64,000 nt of DNA. Origin: Marichromatium purpuratum 984. Its GTDB lineage: Bacteria > Pseudomonadota > Gammaproteobacteria > Chromatiales > Chromatiaceae. The first letter of the stretch is position 1; the number at the start of each line of letters is the position of its first letter. This document shows positions 52,562 to 62,050 of this stretch, piece after piece. The notes beneath the pieces are model-generated. The model was not told the origin of the DNA, did not search any database, and was given only the letters and a program-made list of their open reading frames with translations. The stretch spans positions 2,509,001 through 2,573,000 of the forward strand of contig NZ_CP007031.1 in NCBI RefSeq assembly GCF_000224005.2, in the 5' to 3' direction. A program made the position numbers and the translations under genes.

Positions 52562-54613
52562 TCAGAGCTGCTCGCGCGGCGCCTCGCAGTGGGTGCCGAC
52601 ACAGCGATAGACCCGCGGACGCGGCCCGGGTGCCATGGCCGCGAGCAGCGGTGGCAGCGATTCGGCCTCATCGGGGATGGCAAACACCAGTCGATCGGCG
52701 CGATAGCCGCGCTGCGCCTCGCGCCGCCAGCTCGCCAACAGCTCCTCACTGGCGCGAATCACCAGTTGCTCGGGCGGGTCGAGCCATTCGTCGAGGGCGC
52801 AGAGCAGGGTGGCGTGGGCGTGGGGCAGCCGCCGCATCGCGGTCGCGGCCAGACGCAGCGTGCTCTCAACGGCGGCGAGATAGCGCGGCTCGCCGACCAG
52901 ATGACCGAGACGCTGCAGCGCCAGCGCTGCGACCCCGTTGCCTGCGGGCAGGGTCTCGTCGGCGAGCGGCTTGGTGCGGTGGATCAGACGTTCGTGATCG
53001 TGGGCGGTGAACCAGAAACCGCCTGCCTCGGGGTCGTGGAAACGCGCGAGCAGGGTCTCGGCCAGCTCGATGGCGAACGCCAGGTCGGCGCTCGACCAGC
53101 GCGTCTGCAACAGCTCGAGCACTGTGGCGAGCAGCAACGCGTGGTCGTCGAGATAGGCGTCGAAGGCCACGCGACCGTCGCGACAGCTCGCCAGCAAGCG
53201 GCCATCGCGCCACAGTCGCTCACGCACGCAGCCGAGCGCCTGCTCGGCCGACTCCAGATAGTCGTCGCGCTCAAGCACCCGCGCGGCGCGCGCCATGGCG
53301 CCGATCATCAGCGCGTTCCAGGCGCCGAGCACCTTGTCGTCGCGACCCGGGCGCACGCGCCGCTCGCGCTCGGCGAATAGGGTGGCGCGCGCCGCGCCGA
53401 GCAGCGACTGCACTTGTTCGAGGGTGAGCCCCTGGGCGGCGGCCACCGCCGCCGGGGTGAGATGGCCGTGCAGATGCCAGCGGCCCTCGAAGTTCGGCGG
53501 TCGGTCGAGCCCGTAGACGGCGGCGAAGGGCCGGTACTCGGCCTCGGGCAGCAGCGCCCGGACCTGCTCGCGCTCCCACAGATAGAAGCGTCCCTCCTCG
53601 CCCTCGCTGTCGGCATCCAGGCTCGAGTAATAACCGCCCTCGGGCGACTGCATCTCGCGCAGCACCCAGTCGGCGGTGGACTCGGCGGCGCTGCGAAACA
53701 GCTGCTCGCCGGTGCAGGCGTGGAGGTCGCAGCAGAGCGCGAGCAGCGCGGCATTGTCGTAGAGCATCTTCTCGAAGTGCGGGATCATCCACTGGGCATC
53801 GACCGCATAGCGACAGAAGCCGCCGCCGAGCTGGTCGTTGAGACCGCTGCGAATCATCCGCTCGAGGCTGACGCGGGCCATCTCCAGTGGCTCCGGCGCA
53901 TCCTCGCCGGGACGATCGCCGCGCGCCGCGCAGCGCAGCAGCAGCGCCAGCTCCGGGGCGTGCGGGAACTTGGGCGCACCGCCAAAACCGCCGTGCCTGG
54001 GATCGAAGCTGACCGCGAGCTGGTTCAGCGCCGCGCCGATCAGGTTGCGCTCGGGGGGGCGCTCGCCGGGCTCGGGTTCGAGCCCGGCAAACGCCTCGAT
54101 CAGATTCTCGCCCTGCTGGAGGATCTTGTCGTGTTGTTCGCGGTAGGCGCGCTCGACCCCGGCGAGCAGCTGGGTGAAGGCCGGCAGGCCGTGGCGCGGC
54201 GTCGGCGGGAAATAGGTGCCGGCGAAGAAGGGGCGCAGATCGTGCGGGGAGAGAAACACGGTCAGCGGCCAGCCGCCGCCACGGCCGTTGAGTAGCTGGT
54301 GGGCGCGCTGATAGAGCCCGTCGAGGTCGGGACGCTCCTCGCGATCGACCTTGATGTTGACGAAGGCGCGATTCATCAGCGTCGCGACCTCTGGATCGGC
54401 GAAGGACTCGTGCGCCATCACGTGACACCAGTGACAGGCCGAGTAGCCGATCGAGAGCAGGATCGGACGGTCGCGCTCGCGCGCCTGCGCCAGCGCCTCG
54501 TCGCACCAGGGCCACCAATCGACGGGGTTGTCGGCGTGTTGCTGGAGATAGGGGCTGGTGGCCCCATCGAGACGGTTGCGACCGCCTGCTGCGGGGAGCG
54601 TGACGCTCGGCAT
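52562..54613 (-). CDS. YyaL-type protein with thioredoxin-like and six-hairpin domains
   Basis: A 683-residue protein of the YyaL/SSP411 (DUF255) family. The N-terminal thioredoxin-like domain opens RNRLDGATSPYLQQHADNP and has the CxxC in YSACHWCHVMAHESF. An alpha/alpha six-hairpin domain resembling cellobiose epimerase-type or glycosidase-type folds fills the rest (GGFCRYAVDAQWMIPHFEKML). The function is not established. The start at 54613 is preceded by an AGAGG site; the frame to 54751 is not family-like. Confidence 0.9.
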   Translation of the reverse strand: MPSVTLPAAGGRNRLDGATSPYLQQHADNPVDWWPWCDEALAQARERDRPILLSIGYSACHWCHVMAHESFADPEVATLMNRAFVNIKVDREERPDLDGLYQRAHQLLNGRGGGWPLTVFLSPHDLRPFFAGTYFPPTPRHGLPAFTQLLAGVERAYREQHDKILQQGENLIEAFAGLEPEPGERPPERNLIGAALNQLAVSFDPRHGGFGGAPKFPHAPELALLLRCAARGDRPGEDAPEPLEMARVSLERMIRSGLNDQLGGGFCRYAVDAQWMIPHFEKMLYDNAALLALCCDLHACTGEQLFRSAAESTADWVLREMQSPEGGYYSSLDADSEGEEGRFYLWEREQVRALLPEAEYRPFAAVYGLDRPPNFEGRWHLHGHLTPAAVAAAQGLTLEQVQSLLGAARATLFAERERRVRPGRDDKVLGAWNALMIGAMARAARVLERDDYLESAEQALGCVRERLWRDGRLLASCRDGRVAFDAYLDDHALLLATVLELLQTRWSSADLAFAIELAETLLARFHDPEAGGFWFTAHDHERLIHRTKPLADETLPAGNGVAALALQRLGHLVGEPRYLAAVESTLRLAATAMRRLPHAHATLLCALDEWLDPPEQLVIRASEELLASWRREAQRGYRADRLVFAIPDEAESLPPLLAAMAPGPRPRVYRCVGTHCEAPREQL

Positions 54614-54861
54614 GGACTCACCTCTGCTGGTCTGTCGCGATCGTTGGACGAACGGGTCCCGGGTCTGCCTTCGAGAGTGGGAGCACGAGCGCGACCTTTC
54701 CATGCCGGCTCGCGCGATCGTCGCTTCTGGTAGTCTTGATGGCCGACACACACCGACGGCGGCGCGCCGGAGCGAGCATCAGGGCCGCGCCCACCCGTCC
54801 CGAGACACGGACGCCGCACCGAACACGCAGACGATCACCAGACAACGGTAGACCTCCAACG

Positions 54862-56058
54862 ATGAACCCCCAACCCATCCTGTTGCGCAAGGACCAGGAG
54901 CGCCGGCTGCTCGCCGGGCATTGCTGGATCTACAGCAACGAGATCGACACCAAGGCGACCCCGCTCAAGCAGCTCGAACCCGGCCAAGCGATCGAGATCC
55001 TCAGCAATCGCGAGCGCTGGCTCGGACACGGCTATGTCAATCCGCACTCGCTGATCTGTGCCCGGCTGGTCAGCCGCAGCCCGGAGCGCCACCTCACCCC
55101 GGCGCTGTGGATCCAGCGCATCCGCGATGCCCTGGCGCTGCGCGAGCGACTCTACGAGCGGCCCTACTATCGGCTGATCTTCGGCGAGAGCGACGGGCTG
55201 CCGGGGTTGATCGTCGATCGTTACGGCGACCTGCTCAGCGTGCAGATCACCACCGCCGGGATGGAGCGGGTACGTGGCGAGCTGCTCGCCGCGCTCGAGC
55301 AGGTGCTGCGTCCGCGCGCGATCGTGCTACGCAACGACACTGCGGTGCGCGCGCTCGAAGGGCTCGACCAGCAGGTCGAGGTCGCGCTCGGCGAGCCGGA
55401 CGACACCCTGGTGCTCGAGGAGGGCGGGTTGGCGTTCGAGGTCGCGCCGCTCTCCGGGCAGAAGACCGGCTGGTTCTTCGACCAGGCCGAGAACCGTCAA
55501 CGGCTCGCCCGCTACGGCGTCGGCGAGCGGGTGCTGGATGTCTGCAGCTATGTCGGCGCCTGGAGCCTGCGCGCGGCGCATCTCGGCGCGCACCGGGTCA
55601 CCACCGTCGACGCCTCGGCCAGCGCCCTCGAGCGGGTCGCGGCCAATGCCGCGCGCAACGGTCTGAGTGATCGCATCGAGCCGCTGCAAGGCGATGCCTT
55701 CGAGGTGTTGCGCGAGCTGCGCGACCAGGGTGCGCGCTTCGATACCGTGATCCTCGACCCACCGGCCTTCATCAAGCGCCGCAAGGACGAGAAGGACGGC
55801 ACCCAGGCCTATCAGCGGCTCAACCGCCTGGGCCTCGAGCTGCTCGAGCCCGGCGGCCTACTGGTCACCGCTTCGTGTTCATTCCACATGGGCCGCGACG
55901 GTTTCCAGCGTACCGTGCAGCAGGCTGCACGCAAGAGCGCGCGCAGTCTGCAGCTGCTTGAGGTCGGCCAACAGGGACCCGATCATCCGGTGCATCCGGC
56001 GATCCCCGAGACGGCCTATCTCAAGACCCTCTTCATGCGCGCCCTGCCCCACTTCTGA
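54862..56058 (+). CDS. rlmI: 23S rRNA methyltransferase RlmI-like
   Basis: A 398-residue SAM-dependent m5C methyltransferase. An N-terminal PUA domain (about 1-75: LLRKDQERRLLAGHCWIYSNE) binds RNA. The catalytic domain has LDVCSYVGAWSLRAA, VTTVDASASAL and the ILDPPAF motif, with the Cys-containing LVTASCSFHM near the end. RlmI methylates C1962 of 23S rRNA in E. coli. The start at 54862 is preferred because upstream codons are not family-like. Confidence 0.88.
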   Translation: MNPQPILLRKDQERRLLAGHCWIYSNEIDTKATPLKQLEPGQAIEILSNRERWLGHGYVNPHSLICARLVSRSPERHLTPALWIQRIRDALALRERLYERPYYRLIFGESDGLPGLIVDRYGDLLSVQITTAGMERVRGELLAALEQVLRPRAIVLRNDTAVRALEGLDQQVEVALGEPDDTLVLEEGGLAFEVAPLSGQKTGWFFDQAENRQRLARYGVGERVLDVCSYVGAWSLRAAHLGAHRVTTVDASASALERVAANAARNGLSDRIEPLQGDAFEVLRELRDQGARFDTVILDPPAFIKRRKDEKDGTQAYQRLNRLGLELLEPGGLLVTASCSFHMGRDGFQRTVQQAARKSARSLQLLEVGQQGPDHPVHPAIPETAYLKTLFMRALPHF

Positions 56059-56069
56059 GCAGACCCGGA

Positions 56070-56097
56070 GACACCGCGCACAGAGGTGCGCGGTGTC
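56070..56097 (+). terminator. Strong hairpin after the RlmI-like gene
   Basis: A 12-bp perfect stem, GACACCGCGCAC (56070-56081) with GTGCGCGGTGTC (56086-56097), loop AGAG, 12 bases after the stop. It is followed by GAAAAG, not T, so termination would need help or the hairpin protects the mRNA 3' end. Confidence 0.55.
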
Positions 56098-56189
56098 GAA
56101 AAGCACTGTGCATGCAGCGGCGCCGTGCTTAGAATTCCACCCTCGCACCCTCACCTAGCCGAAACCGACCTTTCCACCAGGACCCAGCG

Positions 56190-56759
56190 ATGCCACGCGA
56201 TGCCTCGTGTCTCCCGTCCAACCCGCCCGGCCTCCAACGGCGCGCACCCGCGGCACACCCATCGTGGCCAATCCTATTGTTCATCGTGCTCCTCGCCGGC
56301 TGTGCCGGGACCCCCGGTCCGCTGCCCGACCAGGCCGATCGCGTAGTGGTGCACAAGTCCGAACGCAGCCTCGAGCTGTGGCACGGCGAGACCCTGCTGC
56401 GCAGCTACCGGGTGGCGCTCGGTGACGCGCCCGTGGGGCACAAGTTCCGCGCCGGCGACGAGCGCACCCCGATCGGCGACTATGTGCTCGACTGGCGCAA
56501 CCCGCACAGTAGCTTCTACAAGTCGATTCATATCTCCTACCCCAACGAACGCGACCGCGCCACCGCGCGGCTGCTCGGCCATGACCCCGGTGGGATGATC
56601 ATGATCCACGGCCAGCCCAACCACATCCGCTCCGAGCGGGTGCGCCGCGAATACGCCACGCGCGACTGGACCGACGGTTGCATCGCGGTCCAGGACGACG
56701 AGATGGACGAGATCTGGCGCATGGTGCGCGATGGCACGCCAATCCGCATCCTGCCGTGA
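56190..56759 (+). CDS. L,D-transpeptidase-family lipoprotein (YafK/DpaA-like)
   Basis: A 189-residue exported protein: a lipobox LAGC with C38, then a YkuD domain (about 50-189). The catalytic Cys is C164 in WTDGCIAVQDDE, with the His in MIMIHGQPN. It resembles YafK/DpaA-type proteins that cut or remodel peptidoglycan-protein links. The N-terminus is long for a lipoprotein signal (a basic, Pro-rich stretch of about 25 residues first), so the real start may lie later. It precedes the diguanylate cyclase by 8 bases. Confidence 0.82.
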   Translation: MPRDASCLPSNPPGLQRRAPAAHPSWPILLFIVLLAGCAGTPGPLPDQADRVVVHKSERSLELWHGETLLRSYRVALGDAPVGHKFRAGDERTPIGDYVLDWRNPHSSFYKSIHISYPNERDRATARLLGHDPGGMIMIHGQPNHIRSERVRREYATRDWTDGCIAVQDDEMDEIWRMVRDGTPIRILP

Positions 56760-56767
56760 GTCGAGAC

Positions 56768-57796
56768 ATGCTGGAATTCAACGAGGATCTGGAGACCTCG
56801 GCCGACTATCTGCGCAAGGCCATCCCGCTGATGGTCCAGCGCGGCATCCCGCCCACGCCCTACAACTATGCACTGTGGTATGCCCACGTCCAGGGGCTCA
56901 ACCCCGAACTCAGCCGCGAGCTGCTCGCCGAGTTCCCGGTCTCCGGCAGCTACAGCGCGAAGAAGAGCGAATCGCTGTTCTTCAAGTACTTCATCAAGAA
57001 CTATCTGCCCAACAACCCCAAGGCGCAGAACCTGCTCGTCAGCCTGGTCGCCCAGCTCGCCCGTGCGGTGGCCCGCAACCTCGCCGGCTCGCAGCAGTAC
57101 GGCGACTCGCTGCGCGAGGCGCGCCAGATCCTCGAGCAGGCATCGGACCCGGCGCTGATCCAGGAGACGCTCTCGCAGCTGCTCGCCGACACCCGTGCGG
57201 TCGAGGGCATGCACCAGGAGTTCCAGGGCGAGCTGCAATCGGCCCGTGACGAGGTCGAGCTACTCAAGCAGGAACTCGCCCGCACCCAGCAGCGTGCCCT
57301 GGTCGACGCGCTGACCAACATCCCCAACCGTCGCGCCTTCGATCACGCCCTGCTGCGCGCGCTCCAGGACCCGGAGGCGCCGACTTGCCTGCTGCTGCTC
57401 GATCTCGATCACTTCAAGCAGTGCAACGACACCTTCGGTCATCTGATGGGCGACCGGGTGTTGCAGATCACCGGTCAGCTGCTCGCCGGTCTGCGCGACG
57501 AGCAGGTGTTCGTCGCCCGCTACGGTGGCGAGGAGTTCGCGATCATCGTCGAGGGGAGGTTGGAACGGGCCGTGGCGCTGGCCGAGCAGGTACGCAAGCA
57601 GGTCTCGGCGATCCGCTTCCGCCAGAAACCGCCGGCCTCCGGGGTGGGCACGGTGACCACCTCGATCGGCGTGGTCGAGGCGCGTGCGCACGAACGCCCC
57701 GAGGAGCTGATCGAGCGCGCCGACCGGGCGCTCTATCGCGCCAAGTCGGCGGGTCGTGATCGGGTGGAAGTGGGAGAGACGCCGGCTGCCGATTAA
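56768..57796 (+). CDS. Diguanylate cyclase (GGDEF)
   Basis: A 342-residue protein. An N-terminal helical domain of about 170 residues (DYLRKAIPLMVQRGIPPTPYN) precedes a GGDEF domain with LTNIPNRRAFDHAL and the active motif RYGGEEF near residue 252. The motif is intact, so cyclic di-GMP synthesis is expected. No membrane segment is obvious. It starts 8 bases after the transpeptidase-like gene, in the same strand, so the two are probably cotranscribed. It is convergent with the chemoreceptor gene. Confidence 0.9.
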   Translation: MLEFNEDLETSADYLRKAIPLMVQRGIPPTPYNYALWYAHVQGLNPELSRELLAEFPVSGSYSAKKSESLFFKYFIKNYLPNNPKAQNLLVSLVAQLARAVARNLAGSQQYGDSLREARQILEQASDPALIQETLSQLLADTRAVEGMHQEFQGELQSARDEVELLKQELARTQQRALVDALTNIPNRRAFDHALLRALQDPEAPTCLLLLDLDHFKQCNDTFGHLMGDRVLQITGQLLAGLRDEQVFVARYGGEEFAIIVEGRLERAVALAEQVRKQVSAIRFRQKPPASGVGTVTTSIGVVEARAHERPEELIERADRALYRAKSAGRDRVEVGETPAAD

Positions 57797-57806
57797 GCGC
57801 CCCGCC

Positions 57807-57822
57807 ACGCCGGGCGGCGTGA
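57807..57822. terminator. Short hairpin between convergent genes
   Basis: A 6-bp stem, CACGCC with GGCGTG, in the 51-base gap between the diguanylate cyclase and chemoreceptor genes. There is no T tract, so its role as a bidirectional terminator is uncertain. Confidence 0.3.
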
Positions 57823-57847
57823 CGGGACAGGACGTCGTCGGGCGGAC

Positions 57848-59464
57848 TCAGATGCGGAAGCGACCGACCACGGCCTCGAGTTCGGCGGCGAGCTTGGCCA
57901 GCCGGTCCGAGGCGTCGGTGGTCTGCTTGGCGCCCTCGGCGTTGCGGTCGGAGACGTCAGAGATGGAGGTGACGTTGCGATTGATCTCCTCGGCCACCGC
58001 GCTCTGCTCCTCGGCCGCGCTCGCCACCTGACTGTTGACGTCATTGATGGTGGCCACCGCCTGGGTGATGGCGTTGAGCGCGGTCTCGGCCTCGGCGGCG
58101 CTCTCGCGACTGACCTGGGCATGATCGCGACTCTCGTCCATCACGCTCACCGCGCGACGGCTGGCCTGCTGCAACCGCTCGATCATCGCCTGGATCTCCT
58201 GGGTGGAGTTCTGGGTGCGATTGGCGAGGTTGCGCACCTCGTCGGCGACCACCGCGAAGCCGCGCCCGGCCTCGCCGGCGCGCGCCGCCTCGATCGCGGC
58301 GTTGAGCGCGAGCAGGTTGGTCTGCTCGGCGACCCCACGAATCACATCGAGCACCTTGCCGATCTCGTCACTGTCGGCGCCGAGGTCGCGGATCACCGTC
58401 GAGGCGTCCTGGATCTCCTCGGCGAGCTGCTCGATACGTTTCATCGTGCCGGAGACCACCTCGGTGCCCGCCTGTGCCGCGTCATTGGCCTCACGCGTGG
58501 CCTCGGCGCCCTGCTGGGCATTGCGCGCCATGTCCTGCGCGGTGGCGCTCATCTCGTTCATCGCGGTGGCCATCTGATCGACCTCGGAGCGCTGCCGACG
58601 GCAACCCGAGTCGGTGATGTCGGTGATCGACTCGAGGTCGCGCGCGGCCTGGGTCAACTGCGCGGTGGAGGCGAGCACGCGACCGATGAGATCGCGGAAA
58701 TTGTCCATCATCGCGTTGAAGGCGCTCGAGGCCTGACCGATCTCGTCGCTGCCCTTCACCGGCAGGCGATGGGTGAGATCGCCGTCGCCGTCGGCGATGC
58801 CGCGCAGCCCCATGGTCATCTGGCGCATCGGTCGGGTGACGAAGCGCGAAGTGAAGATATAGAGCAGCAGCAGCACCGGCAGGCTGAACAGGATGGCGAC
58901 GGAGAGGATGCTGATACCGAACCTGTCGACGCTGGCATTGACGTCGTCGAGACTGATCTCCATGCTCACCGCGCCGAGCACCGAGTCGACCGGCGGCAGC
59001 GAATGACACATGGTGCAGTTCTTGCCCAGATAGTCCTCACGCACGAACACCGGCGCCACCGAGCGCAGCACGCTACCGTCCTCCGACAGCTGCATGTAGG
59101 GCTCGCCGGTCGCGATCACCTCCCGCTCGACCTCATCGCGCGGATGCTCGTCCTCGGTGCCCGGACCATACTGATCGGCGACCCCGGGGCCTCGCAGCAC
59201 CCGCAAGTCGTTGAGATTGCGCAGCTCGACGATCTGGTCGAGAAATTCCGCCCGCTGGGAGATGGTGCCGGTGATCATCAGGGTGGTGAGCCCGGCCATG
59301 GTCATCTCGTGGAGGGTGTCGGCGAAGGCCGCTGCCTGATCGATGGCGGTCTGGCGCTGCTCGCTGGCTGCCCAGAAGATCATGCCGGTCCAGGCCGGCA
59401 CCAGAATCAGCCACATGGCGGCCATCAGGCGCACCCAGATCGGCAGGTCATTGATACGTCGCAT
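57848..59464 (-). CDS. Methyl-accepting chemoreceptor with c-type heme motif
   Basis: A 538-residue chemoreceptor. Membrane helices lie at about 15-33 and 185-204, with a periplasmic sensor domain of about 150 residues between them. That domain contains [11 protein letters not shown]150 and C153 with H154, a CxxCH heme-attachment site. A HAMP region follows (about 205-260) and then the signalling hairpin with the conserved tip [28 protein letters not shown]. No C-terminal CheR-binding pentapeptide is present. A covalent heme would make it a redox or gas sensor like DcrA of Desulfovibrio. The start at 59464 gives the first helix near the N-terminus. Confidence 0.88.
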   Translation of the reverse strand: MRRINDLPIWVRLMAAMWLILVPAWTGMIFWAASEQRQTAIDQAAAFADTLHEMTMAGLTTLMITGTISQRAEFLDQIVELRNLNDLRVLRGPGVADQYGPGTEDEHPRDEVEREVIATGEPYMQLSEDGSVLRSVAPVFVREDYLGKNCTMCHSLPPVDSVLGAVSMEISLDDVNASVDRFGISILSVAILFSLPVLLLLYIFTSRFVTRPMRQMTMGLRGIADGDGDLTHRLPVKGSDEIGQASSAFNAMMDNFRDLIGRVLASTAQLTQAARDLESITDITDSGCRRQRSEVDQMATAMNEMSATAQDMARNAQQGAEATREANDAAQAGTEVVSGTMKRIEQLAEEIQDASTVIRDLGADSDEIGKVLDVIRGVAEQTNLLALNAAIEAARAGEAGRGFAVVADEVRNLANRTQNSTQEIQAMIERLQQASRRAVSVMDESRDHAQVSRESAAEAETALNAITQAVATINDVNSQVASAAEEQSAVAEEINRNVTSISDVSDRNAEGAKQTTDASDRLAKLAAELEAVVGRFRI

Positions 59465-59985
59465 GTCGGATACCTGTGAGTCCTCGTCAATGGCGGTCGA
59501 AATCGGCCACTCTGGAGCGCGTTTGATTTGTTGATGATTGATCGCGACAGGACGGATTCCCCGACAGAATGCACCCAGGCCAGCCATTCCTAACGCCTGC
59601 GACGTCGAGTCTCTCGCCCACGATCAAGGCCGGTTTCTGGTCCCGGACATCCCCCGTCCAGTCGAACCGCTTGAATCCCAAGCCGAGGCCCCTATCTCGT
59701 TGGCAGGCCTCGCCAAACTCGAACGCATTCTATTCCCTCACGCGATACGCGCCATTCCAGCAACATGTGACTCTGCACCTAAGGCATACCGCACGCAAGG
59801 GCATGCCACACCGCGTTTGACAGCGATCAAACAAGCCCTGCAATGCGAATTTTTCTTTCAAAACTGTGAGATGACTCACCACCCCCGGACTGTTCCGGTC
59901 GCGCCCTGAGCGATGCCGAGATGACGGCGCAGCGGTTGCTTCTGCTACCATTTCGCGCCTCGACTCTCTCCGCCGGATCCAGCCG
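59465..59985. other. Intergenic region before ppx
   Basis: A 521-base gap between divergent chemoreceptor and ppx genes, less GC-rich than its surroundings. A 123-codon frame at 59538-59909 lacks a ribosome site and family features, so I do not call it. I see no repeat or RNA gene here; both promoters presumably lie in it. Confidence 0.5.
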
Positions 59986-61503
59986 ATGCCCGCAGACGCC
60001 CCGCAACCCGCCAACCCCGAGCCCCAGGTGGTCGCCGCCGTCGACCTCGGCTCCAACAGCTTCCACATGATCGTCGCCCAGGTCGACGACGGTCACATGC
60101 GCATCACCGACCGGCTCAAGGAGATGGTCCGACTCGGCGCCGGACTGCGCGCGGACAAGACCCTCGACCCTGAGGTCGAGACCCGCGCCATCGCCTGTCT
60201 GGAGCGCTTCGGTCAGCGTCTACGCAGCCTGCCGCCGGGCACGGTACGGGCCGTCGGCACCAACACCCTGCGCCAGATCAACCCGGAGTGCGGCTTCGTC
60301 GAGCGCGCCGAGGCCGCACTCGGCCACCCGGTCGATGTCATCGCCGGACGCGAGGAGGCGCGACTGATCTATCTCGGCGTGGCACATGGCCTGGCCGCCG
60401 GAGCCGAGCGCCGGCTGGTCGTCGACATCGGCGGCGGCAGCACCGAGATCATCATCGGCATGGGCTTTTCGCCACGGCTGCGCGAGAGCCTGCACATGGG
60501 CTGCGTGAGCATGTCGCAGCGCTACTTCGAGGACGGGCGGATCACCGCCCGGGCGATGGAGAAGGCGACACTCGCCGGCGCGCTCGAGGTCCGCCCGGTG
60601 CGCGAACTCTTTCGCCAGAGCCGCTGGCAGACCGCCGTGGGCACCTCCGGGACCATCCGCGCGATCGCCGCCGTGGTACGCGCCGAGGGCTGGTGCGACG
60701 ACGGCATCTCGGCTGCCGCGCTGAGCCGGTTGCGCGAGGCCCTGGTCGCGCGCGGGCGGGTCGCGGCGCTCGACTTCAAGGGACTCTCGGAAGAGCGCCG
60801 CCCGGTGTTCGCCGGCGGCGTGGCGGTGCTGTGCGCGATCTTCGAGACCCTCGGCATCGAGCACCTGCAGGTCTGCGACTACGCCCTGCGCGAGGGGCTG
60901 ATCTACGAGATGGCCGGGCGCGACCAGCACGAAGACGTGCGCGAGCGCACCGTCACCACCCTCTCGCGCCAGTTCCAGATCGACCAGACCCACGCCCAGC
61001 GGGTGCGCGCCAGCGCGCTCGATCTGCTGCGCCAGCTCGTCACGGCCTGGTCGCTGCAGGACCCGACGCACCAGCTGATGCTCGGCTGGGCGGCGCGCCT
61101 GCACGAGATCGGGCTGCTGGTCGCCCACAGCCAATACCAGAAGCACGGCGCCTATCTGCTGCGCAACGCCGACCTGCCCGGTTTCACCCGGCGCGAGCAG
61201 GCCGTGCTCGCCGCCCTGGTGCTCGGCCACCGGCGCAAGTTCCCCACCCAGGAGATCCAGTCACTGCCCGAGTCGCTGCGCGAGAGCACCGAGTGGCTCT
61301 GTCTGATCCTGCGCCTGGCGGTGCTGATGCGCCGCGCCCGCTCCGACGAGCGCAAGCCCTGTCCCGAGATCGAGGCCGGCGAACGCACGCTCGTGCTGCG
61401 CTTCCCCGACGGTTGGCTCGAGGCGCACCCGCTCAACCGGCTGGAACTCGAGCAAGAGGCCGAACGACTGGCGAACGCCGGGTTCTCGCTACGTTTCGAG
61501 TGA
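59986..61503 (+). CDS. ppx: Exopolyphosphatase / guanosine pentaphosphatase
   Basis: A 505-residue enzyme of the Ppx/GppA family, which degrades polyphosphate or converts pppGpp to ppGpp. The ASKHA phosphate-binding loops are AVDLGSNSFHMIVAQV and VVDIGGGSTEIIIGMG; a C-terminal HD-like helical region (about 310-505) with GWAARLHEIGLLVAHS is typical of the long forms. Length and the C-terminal domain fit the E. coli Ppx/GppA pair; which of the two it is cannot be decided by eye. Confidence 0.93.
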   Translation: MPADAPQPANPEPQVVAAVDLGSNSFHMIVAQVDDGHMRITDRLKEMVRLGAGLRADKTLDPEVETRAIACLERFGQRLRSLPPGTVRAVGTNTLRQINPECGFVERAEAALGHPVDVIAGREEARLIYLGVAHGLAAGAERRLVVDIGGGSTEIIIGMGFSPRLRESLHMGCVSMSQRYFEDGRITARAMEKATLAGALEVRPVRELFRQSRWQTAVGTSGTIRAIAAVVRAEGWCDDGISAAALSRLREALVARGRVAALDFKGLSEERRPVFAGGVAVLCAIFETLGIEHLQVCDYALREGLIYEMAGRDQHEDVRERTVTTLSRQFQIDQTHAQRVRASALDLLRQLVTAWSLQDPTHQLMLGWAARLHEIGLLVAHSQYQKHGAYLLRNADLPGFTRREQAVLAALVLGHRRKFPTQEIQSLPESLRESTEWLCLILRLAVLMRRARSDERKPCPEIEAGERTLVLRFPDGWLEAHPLNRLELEQEAERLANAGFSLRFE

Positions 61504-61595
61504 CCCTGTCCCCACGCCGCCCCATCCCGTGATCGGGTTCCTGATAGAATCGGCCGGCACCCATTTGCAGTAATCCACAGGAGGATATGGAACCA

Positions 61596-62015
61596 ATGGC
61601 CGCTCTCTTTTCAGATGACTGGATGAAGCAGTTCAAAGACGCCTGGAACGCCGAGCCCGAGGTGCGCGACCGCCTTGCCGAGATCGACTTCAACTCCGTG
61701 GTCTACTGCGGTTTCAAGAACGAGGAGACCCCGCGCGGTCTGTTCGTGGTCGAGAAGGGCGAGTGCGTGCACGCCGGCGCCTGGAGCGAGAGCGAACCGG
61801 CAGCGAACTGGGACATGCGCGCCGACCTCAAGGACTGGCTGAAGTGGATCGAGAACGGCGTCGGCATGATGGGCCTGGGCAGCGCCTTCGCCACCGGCAA
61901 GCTCAAATTCCTGGTCGGGGACTACAAGGGAATGCTCAAGGATCCGCGCATGGCCAACCCCTTCATCAAGTGCTTCGGCCTGATGCACCAGGTCGACACC
62001 GACGAGCTGAAGTAA
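61596..62015 (+). CDS. SCP2-like sterol/lipid-binding domain protein
   Basis: A 139-residue protein resembling SCP2 sterol-carrier domains: DFNSVVYCGFKN, PRGLFVVEKGECVHAG, WDMRADLKDWLKW and the terminal GKLKFLVGDYKGMLKDPRMANPFIKCF, which fits the C-terminal SCP2 segment. It would bind a hydrophobic ligand in the cytoplasm. No signal peptide. An AGGAGG site lies 11 bases before the ATG at 61596 and too close to that at 61587, so 61596 is preferred. Confidence 0.75.
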   Translation: MAALFSDDWMKQFKDAWNAEPEVRDRLAEIDFNSVVYCGFKNEETPRGLFVVEKGECVHAGAWSESEPAANWDMRADLKDWLKWIENGVGMMGLGSAFATGKLKFLVGDYKGMLKDPRMANPFIKCFGLMHQVDTDELK

Positions 62016-62023
62016 TTCAGTCC

Positions 62024-62046
62024 GGCGGGCGCGCACCGCGCCCGCC
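62024..62046. terminator. Bidirectional hairpin between convergent genes
   Basis: A 10-bp perfect stem, GGCGGGCGCG (62024-62033) with CGCGCCCGCC (62037-62046), loop CAC, between the SCP2-like and SDR genes. There is no T tract on either strand, so it would be a hairpin without an intrinsic tail. Confidence 0.5.
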
Positions 62047-62050
62047 ACCC

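Noticed and set aside
59538-59909. A 123-codon frame between the chemoreceptor and ppx
   Set aside because: No ribosome site, no domain, and unusual codon use compared with the neighbours.
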